A stretch of 27,253 bases of DNA from DATAVB01 sp040414495 (lineage in GTDB: Bacteria; Actinomycetota; Actinomycetes; Mycobacteriales; QHCD01), in NCBI GenBank assembly GCA_040414495.1, contig JBEDUI010000277.1:1-27253 (forward strand). Direction: 5' to 3'. Numbering within the stretch: the first letter of the stretch is position 1; each line of letters begins with the position of its first letter. The position numbers were made by a program, and so were the translations under genes. Below are positions 22,846-27,253 of this stretch, one piece after another. The notes under the pieces are model-generated. The model searched no databases and was not told the origin of the DNA. It saw only the letters and a list, made by a program, of their open reading frames with translations.

Positions 22846-24146
22846 TCACCTGGTGGCTCGCCCTGCTCGTCTTCGGCGTCAACTTCACCCTATGGGGCGC
22901 CGTCGGCGGACTTCGGCTGATCGATGACACCGTTCGCGGGCACACCAGCCGGCATCGGCCGCATGTGGACGATGAGCTGCCGAAGAGCCGGCGGATGCGG
23001 ATTTCCAGCGTCGCCGTACTCATGGCCGCGCACAACGAAGAACTGGTTATCGCGGCGTCGCTGGGCCGGCTGGCCGAATTGGTTCCCGCCGCCAATATCC
23101 ACGTGGTGTCGGACGGATCGAGCGACCGCACCGTCGAATTGGCCCTCGCGGCCGGTGTGAAGGTGGTCGAGACCCCGCAGAACGTGGGCAAGGCCGGCGC
23201 GCTGACCTTTGCTATCAAGCACTTCGGGCTGCTCGACCGATACCGCGCGGTCATGGTGCTCGACGCCGATACCCAGCTGGACCGGCGCTATTTCCACTAC
23301 GCGCTGCCGTTGTTCGACGACCGCCGCGTGGTCGCGGTGGCCGGATGCGCGCATACACGCTGGCAGCGGCACCTCCGGCTGATCGGAAACGTCGTGGTGG
23401 CGCACCGGCAGCGGATTTACGTCCTCACCCAGCTGTTGCTCAAATACGGCCAGACCTGGCGGGGCATCAGCGCGACCCACATCGTGCCCGGTTTCGCCAG
23501 CATCTACCGAACCAATGCCCTGCGGCACATCACGATCAACCGGCCCGGCCTGGTCATCGAGGACTTCAACATGACGTTCGAGCTGAATTCCAAGCAGCTC
23601 GGCCGGGTCGCATTCCATCCGCTGGCGCGCGCCTATACGCAGGATCCGGCCCGATATCGCGATTACGTCCGGCAGACCCGGCGATGGGCGCTGGGGCTCT
23701 GGCAGACGGTGCGGTGGTCGTCGCGCAAGCACGGTGCCTTCGCTGCAGCGCTCGCGTTGACGTTGCTGGAATTGGTGACGAGCAGCCTGCTTTTCGTCGT
23801 GATCGTCCCGTTGGCGATCTTTCTCGGGCTCGACGAGTTCGTGCCCGGCGTCACCGGGTTGCCGGTGCTGGGCGTGATCTGCACGTCAATCGCCGCGCAT
23901 CTCAGCTTCACCAATATCGGACTGGGCATTCTCGTGCCGGACTATCTGCTCACCTGCGTCGTTGCCGCAGTGGAACGCCGACTGCGATTCCTGCTGGTCG
24001 GCCTGCTATTTCTGCCGATGAAAATTACCGATGCCGCTGTCGCGCTCTATACCTTGCCGCGCGCTTGGCTCGACCGATCAACGGGGCAATGGGTCAGCCC
24101 TACCCGTCGCGCCGTGCCAGTCAGCGACGGAACGGAGGTGGCCTGA
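22842..24146 (+). CDS. Processive membrane glycosyltransferase family 2 (PgaC/NodC/HAS-like polysaccharide synthase)
   Basis: The 434-residue protein has an N-terminal transmembrane helix (MITWWLALLVFGVNFTLW), a cytosolic GT-A domain, and about four C-terminal helices (about 300-405). All processive GT2 motifs are present: Asp91 in VSDGSSD, DAD at 141-143 (VMVLDADTQ), Glu240-Asp241 in GLVIEDFNMTFE as acceptor base region, and QTRRW (278-282). These place it with synthases that polymerise and extrude poly-GlcNAc, chitin oligomers or hyaluronan. With glmS in the operon and a deacetylase next, a GlcNAc-containing polymer is likely. Length fits PgaC/IcaA-type enzymes. It starts inside the GH18 stop (ATGA), so the two are made together. 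Confidence 0.92.
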   Translation: MITWWLALLVFGVNFTLWGAVGGLRLIDDTVRGHTSRHRPHVDDELPKSRRMRISSVAVLMAAHNEELVIAASLGRLAELVPAANIHVVSDGSSDRTVELALAAGVKVVETPQNVGKAGALTFAIKHFGLLDRYRAVMVLDADTQLDRRYFHYALPLFDDRRVVAVAGCAHTRWQRHLRLIGNVVVAHRQRIYVLTQLLLKYGQTWRGISATHIVPGFASIYRTNALRHITINRPGLVIEDFNMTFELNSKQLGRVAFHPLARAYTQDPARYRDYVRQTRRWALGLWQTVRWSSRKHGAFAAALALTLLELVTSSLLFVVIVPLAIFLGLDEFVPGVTGLPVLGVICTSIAAHLSFTNIGLGILVPDYLLTCVVAAVERRLRFLLVGLLFLPMKITDAAVALYTLPRAWLDRSTGQWVSPTRRAVPVSDGTEVA

Positions 24147-24200
24147 GATCACCGCCACTACAGAGCAAAACCGTACCTGCTCGCAAGAAAGGGCTCTTCC

Positions 24201-25775
24201 GTGAATCCATCGCAGGAACACCAGCGCCGACGTAGGCGCCGGATCTTGATGTCGGCGATCGCCGCGTTGATCGCGGTGGCGGGCGCGATCGTGTTCGCCA
24301 CGCCATCGGGCGCCGCGGTGACGAAGCCGACCTATGTTTCCCTGACCTTCGACGACTCCAACGCCGATCAGGTGGCGGCGGAGCAGACGATGAAGGCCAA
24401 TGGGCTCGTCGGCACGTTCTACACCGTCGATGAGTGGATCAACAGTCCCGATTATCTGTCCCGAACCGATTTGAGCAATTTCAACGCCGACGGCAATGAG
24501 ATCGCCGGTCACACCGCCAGCCACCCCGACCTGATCCAGATCGATCCGGCCGAGGCGCAACGGCAGATCTGTAATGACCGGGCGACCCTGCAGAGCTGGG
24601 GTTATCACCCGACTGATTTCGCCTACCCATTCGCCGATGCCAACAGCACGGTAGAAAATCTGGCCAAGACGTGCGGCTACAACACCGCGCGCGGTCTGGG
24701 CGATATCCGGTCGCCGGCCAGCTGCGGCAACTGCGTTTACGCCGAAACGATGCCGCCGCCGGATCCCTATTATCTGCGCGCGGCCGACCAGGTTGATTCA
24801 ACCTGGACACTCGCGCAGATGAAAGCCGAGGTCACCAATGCCGTCAACCACGGTGGTGGTTGGGTCGTCCTGACCTTCCACCACATCTGCGCGTCAATCG
24901 GAGCGGCCGATTGCCAGGCCGATCAGTCGACCACGCCGACGATCTACAACGCATTTATCAGCTGGCTCGCCAGTTATTCACGTACGGCGACGAACAAGAC
25001 GAGCGTCAAGACCGTGGACCAGGTGGTCCGGCAATACCTTGGCACGAGCTATCCGGCATATCAGAACGCCACCCCGGTTCCGGCGCGGCCGCCAGCCGCG
25101 GTCGGTGTGAACGCGTTGAGCAATCCGTCGCTGGAGACGACCGACTCGTTCACCGGTTTCCCGACCTGCTTCCAGCCTGGCGGTTGGGGTACCAACACGG
25201 TCGCCTGGGCGGCGAGTTCCCCGGGCCATACGGGCAATAACGCGCAATTGCTGACGATCACCGGGTACAGCAACGGGGACGCCAAGCTGTTACCCAGCCT
25301 GGATCTGGGGACGTGTTCGCCAACGGTCGTACCGGGCAAGACATATAACCTCAGCGTCTGGTATCAGGCGACCGGTACGACGCAATTCGCCTTGTATTAC
25401 CGGGATGCGCAAGGGATCTGGTACTACTGGACGTCCAGTCCGTACTTCGCGACCACGTCGACCTGGGCCCAGGCGACCTTCACCACCCCGCCGGTGCCGG
25501 CGGGCGCGGTCGGCATGTCGTTCGGATTCGCGCTGATCGCCAATGGCACTGTGCTGACCGACGATTACAGTCTGGTCGATCCGGGGACAACCGCCAGCAC
25601 AGCGGCGGTTCACGCGTCGGCCGTGGGTCCGGCCCAGGCCAGCCCGGCCAAGGCTCATCCGAACCGGCACAACCGGACCTTCTCCCACCAGCGCCCGCGT
25701 ATCCCTGGTGGCCACGGTGTCCGGAGTGGAACGAAGATCGTGATTCCGGAAACGGGTCAGGTCGGAAAGGGGTAA
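24201..25775 (+). CDS. Secreted polysaccharide deacetylase (CE4/NodB) with C-terminal carbohydrate-binding-like domain
   Basis: The GTG at 24201 has AAAGGG 8 bases upstream. The 524-residue protein begins with a strongly basic n-region and a hydrophobic signal (ILMSAIAALIAVAGAIVF, cut near PSGAA). The NodB domain spans about 43-285: TFDD (49-52) supplies the catalytic base and metal Asp, HTASH (104-108) the two metal His, and FAYPFAD (140-146) the third motif; LTFHHI lies near the C-terminal strand. Residues about 308-467 (NALSNPSLETTDSFTGFPTC ... VLTDDYSLVD) form a beta-sandwich like CBM4/9/22-type modules. The last about 50 residues are basic and disordered-looking. It probably removes N-acetyl groups from the polymer made by the adjacent GT2 synthase, after a 54-bp gap. 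Confidence 0.9.
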   Translation: MNPSQEHQRRRRRRILMSAIAALIAVAGAIVFATPSGAAVTKPTYVSLTFDDSNADQVAAEQTMKANGLVGTFYTVDEWINSPDYLSRTDLSNFNADGNEIAGHTASHPDLIQIDPAEAQRQICNDRATLQSWGYHPTDFAYPFADANSTVENLAKTCGYNTARGLGDIRSPASCGNCVYAETMPPPDPYYLRAADQVDSTWTLAQMKAEVTNAVNHGGGWVVLTFHHICASIGAADCQADQSTTPTIYNAFISWLASYSRTATNKTSVKTVDQVVRQYLGTSYPAYQNATPVPARPPAAVGVNALSNPSLETTDSFTGFPTCFQPGGWGTNTVAWAASSPGHTGNNAQLLTITGYSNGDAKLLPSLDLGTCSPTVVPGKTYNLSVWYQATGTTQFALYYRDAQGIWYYWTSSPYFATTSTWAQATFTTPPVPAGAVGMSFGFALIANGTVLTDDYSLVDPGTTASTAAVHASAVGPAQASPAKAHPNRHNRTFSHQRPRIPGGHGVRSGTKIVIPETGQVGKG

Positions 25776-25789
25776 TTGGCCTCTCAGCA

Positions 25790-25827
25790 GCCGTTGCGGT
25801 CGTTGCCGACGCGACGACCGCAACGGC
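25790..25827 (+). terminator. Strong hairpin at the end of the exopolysaccharide operon
   Basis: A perfect 14-bp stem (GCCGTTGCGGTCGT with its complement at 25814) encloses a 10-base loop, 15 bases after the deacetylase stop. There is no T-run, as is common for actinobacterial terminators. It could also protect the mRNA end from 3' exonucleases. Confidence 0.75.
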
Positions 25828-25847
25828 GGGTACGGAGGTCTGTTGAC

Positions 25848-25925
25848 GCCGGTCACGTCCCGGTTCCCCACGTTCCGGTCGAGCGCTCGCTCCGACCCGC
25901 CGCGACGTGACCGGCCCCCTTTTTC
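25848..25925 (+). terminator. Large two-level hairpin followed by a T-run
   Basis: GCCGGTCACGTC (25848-25859) pairs perfectly with 25904-25915. Inside, GGTCG/AGCG (25877-25885) pairs with CGCT/CGACC (25888-25897), making a second stem. CCCC then five T residues follow directly, so this is a good intrinsic terminator ahead of the lipoprotein gene. Confidence 0.75.
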
Positions 25926-25968
25926 ACTCGTATGCGTAACCACTTGACACCTCACAGGAGTCGTGCGA

Positions 25969-26739
25969 ATGATCGATCGCATGCGGGGTGCGGTCGTCGG
26001 CGCGCTGATCGTGTTGGTCGGGGCCATCGGCGCGGGTTGTGGAGGCAATTCAGCCCCCGATCATCCGGGCGACAGTGGACACGGGTCCTATCCGCTGCAC
26101 ACCGATATCGTCGCCACGACGTTCTGGGTCGGTGAGATATTCGACCCGAACGCGGCCGACGGAAGCCAGGTCTATTCCACGTACGATTCTGCTTGGGAAG
26201 CCCATTACGGCGGCTGCGACGGTGTCGTGGTCAAGCGCCGCTGCCAGACCGAGCGCCGCACCGCCGCAAACGACTTCTTTCCGACCCGGATGAAACCGAA
26301 AGAAAACCCGTTCTACCTCGATGTGCCGTACGACGATCTGAACGACAAGACCGGATTTCGGATGCGATGCACGGTGGTGCCGTGGGCGTCCGACCCCGGT
26401 TACGCCGGCCATTGCAAGGACACGTCGTTCTCCTACATGAAGAATCGCTGGGTGCGAATCACCGGGCCGAACGGGCATACCTGTTACGGGCAGATCGAGG
26501 ACGCCGGCCCCGGCCAATATCACGACGCGCGCTACGTTTTCGGCTCGTCGAACGCCCGCCCGGCCAACCACAGATATGGCGGAGCCGGCGCCGACGTCTC
26601 GCCGGCGCTCAATGGCTGCCTGGGCTTCGCCGAACTGAACGGCGACAACGACCACATCTCCTGGCGGTTCGTCGACGAATCCGATGTGCCGGGCGGCCCC
26701 TGGCGGCGGATCATCACGACCAGCGGAGTCGTCGAGTAG
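25969..26739 (+). CDS. Secreted cysteine-rich lipoprotein, possible double-psi beta-barrel (RlpA-like) domain
   Basis: The ATG at 25969 has AGGAG with 8-base spacing; the GTG two codons earlier is too close to it. The 256-residue product has a lipoprotein signal (GAVVGALIVLVGAIGAGC, lipid Cys24). Six further Cys (83, 92, 134, 149, 172, 217) could form three disulfides. The C-terminal half contains CYGQIEDAGPGQYHDARYVF (172-191) and GADVSPALNGCLGF (207-220). This resembles the D-x-G-P and (L/V)D-(L/V)-S-x-A motifs of double-psi beta-barrel proteins such as RlpA and expansin-like domains, which bind or cleave peptidoglycan and glycans. That assignment is inference from short motifs. It follows the exopolysaccharide terminators on the same strand, so it may act on the same surface polymer under its own control. 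Confidence 0.8.
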   Translation: MIDRMRGAVVGALIVLVGAIGAGCGGNSAPDHPGDSGHGSYPLHTDIVATTFWVGEIFDPNAADGSQVYSTYDSAWEAHYGGCDGVVVKRRCQTERRTAANDFFPTRMKPKENPFYLDVPYDDLNDKTGFRMRCTVVPWASDPGYAGHCKDTSFSYMKNRWVRITGPNGHTCYGQIEDAGPGQYHDARYVFGSSNARPANHRYGGAGADVSPALNGCLGFAELNGDNDHISWRFVDESDVPGGPWRRIITTSGVVE

Positions 26740-26772
26740 CGCCCGAATCCCGGGTTGGGTACATTCTGCCCC

Positions 26773-26810
26773 GGGAGGGGGGTACGTGTTGCGTGCGTAC
26801 CCTCCTCCCC
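26773..26810 (+). terminator. GC-rich hairpin after the lipoprotein gene
   Basis: GGGAGGGGGGTACG pairs with GCGTACCCTCCTCCCC across an 8-base loop, with one mismatch or bulge. It starts 34 bases after the stop codon and has no T-run. It is a good candidate for the transcript end of the lipoprotein gene. Confidence 0.65.
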
Positions 26811-26812
26811 CA

Positions 26813-26899
26813 TGTCCACCGAGGACAGTCCTGCCCGCATCCCCTGTCCATCTAGGACAGACTGCTTCGCCTGCGCATCAGTCCATCCAGACCGGTCTG
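26813..26899. repeat. Three related units with inverted repeats: TGTCC-N5-GGACAG twice, then a variant with a 12-bp palindrome
   Basis: TGTCC-ACCGA-GGACAG begins at 26813 and TGTCC-ATCTA-GGACAG at 26845, exactly 32 bp (three helical turns) apart. A third, diverged unit from 26881 reads GTCCATCCAGACC and contains the perfect palindrome CAGACCGGTCTG (26888-26899). Each unit is followed by a (c/t)TGC-like tail. This looks like a tandem operator array or a small degenerate repeat family. Confidence 0.55.
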
Positions 26900-27253
26900 C
26901 ACGAGGCGCCTTGCTGTAATTGCCTCCGAATCAGTTTTCTGACGCAACCTAATTACCGGCCCCGGCAGACCACGTACTGATACAGGCGTTATCCATCCGG
27001 CCAAATGCCGTACCACCGCGGACAGCCCCGCACCGGCACCGGCAGCGACACCGACACCGACCAACATCGCGCTGGCATCGGCACGATTCGCGGTCCCAGC
27101 CGGTTCGAGGCACGACCTTGCCTCGCAAAAATCGAGCAAAGTCAACAAATCGGCCGTGCGCTAGCGCGCTGTGTGATCCGCCCTCGGCGGGTTTCGTGCC
27201 GTATTTCTGATTAGGCCCCACTCGGGTGATACTCCCGGCGCGGTAGGGCCGGC
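26900..27253. other. Right-edge stretch with no supported gene
   Basis: No open frame shows a recognisable domain with a believable start. A 98-codon minus-strand frame has one Gly/Ala/Val-rich hydrophobic stretch but otherwise unconvincing sequence. A short run of ACCGGC/ACCGAC-like hexamers occurs at about 27030-27062. If a gene on either side begins beyond the window, this may be its upstream region. Confidence 0.35.

Noticed and set aside
25944..25949. TTGACA hexamer before the lipoprotein gene as a -35 element
   Set aside because: It is only about 20 bases from the start codon, leaving no space for a -10 element and leader.
27029..27062. Run of ACCGGC/ACCGAC hexamers as a possible CRISPR or VNTR
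   Set aside because: Too short and irregular, no spacers and no cas genes; simple-sequence drift is enough to explain it.
26852..27148. 98-codon minus-strand frame with a Gly/Ala/Val-rich stretch
   Set aside because: No convincing start or domain; the hydrophobic stretch comes from a short hexamer-like DNA repeat.

Overview
The window is chromosomal DNA from a high-GC actinomycete. The supporting signs are GC-rich codon use throughout, a DUF222/HNH (13E12-type) endonuclease, an MshC-type cysteine ligase of the mycothiol kind, an ECF41-type sigma factor, Tat-exported glycosidases, and a sugar ABC importer with no ATPase beside it, as is usual where a shared MsiK-like ATPase serves many importers. 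The genus cannot be read from the sequence. No rRNA, tRNA, CRISPR array, insertion sequence or replication origin was seen.

Left part (1-10.6 kb), carbohydrate scavenging. The 3' end of a fumarylacetoacetate-hydrolase-family gene is followed by a secreted GH76 alpha-mannanase. Convergent to these is a long minus-strand set: two ABC permeases, a lipoprotein sugar-binding protein, a truncated Tat leader (gene remnant), a Tat-exported protein of unknown function, and a large Tat-exported GH-A-type enzyme whose barrel seems split by an inserted carbohydrate-binding-like domain. An IclR regulator is divergent from the permeases. Its stop codon overlaps a decayed, frameshifted enolase-superfamily gene resembling L-rhamnonate dehydratase. 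Together these suggest a polysaccharide/deoxysugar uptake locus that has lost parts.

Middle part (10.6-17.4 kb), accessory and regulatory genes: the DUF222/HNH protein; an ECF41-like sigma factor with a matching ECF41-type promoter in front of its own gene; an MshC-like ligase with a DevR/OsdR-like box upstream; and a minus-strand pair (DUF3533-like membrane protein and TetR regulator, overlapping by 4 bp) behind a clear -35/-10 promoter that overlaps an inverted repeat. About 1.0 kb without a convincing gene follows.

Right part (17.4-25.9 kb), a six-gene plus-strand cluster with tight junctions: UDP-HexNAc/UDP-glucose dehydrogenase, GlmS, NDP-sugar epimerase/dehydratase, a membrane-anchored GH18-like hydrolase, a processive GT2 synthase, and a secreted CE4 polysaccharide deacetylase with a C-terminal carbohydrate-binding-like domain. 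It ends in two strong hairpins, the second followed by a T-run. The set looks like a complete synthesis, export, de-acetylation and trimming unit for an amino-sugar exopolysaccharide, comparable in logic to PNAG (pga/ica/mat) or hyaluronan (has) loci but with a different gene set. A cysteine-rich lipoprotein, possibly with a double-psi beta-barrel, follows behind its own ribosome-binding site, then a terminator and a short array of related inverted repeats. This cluster is the best candidate for an undescribed system in the window.
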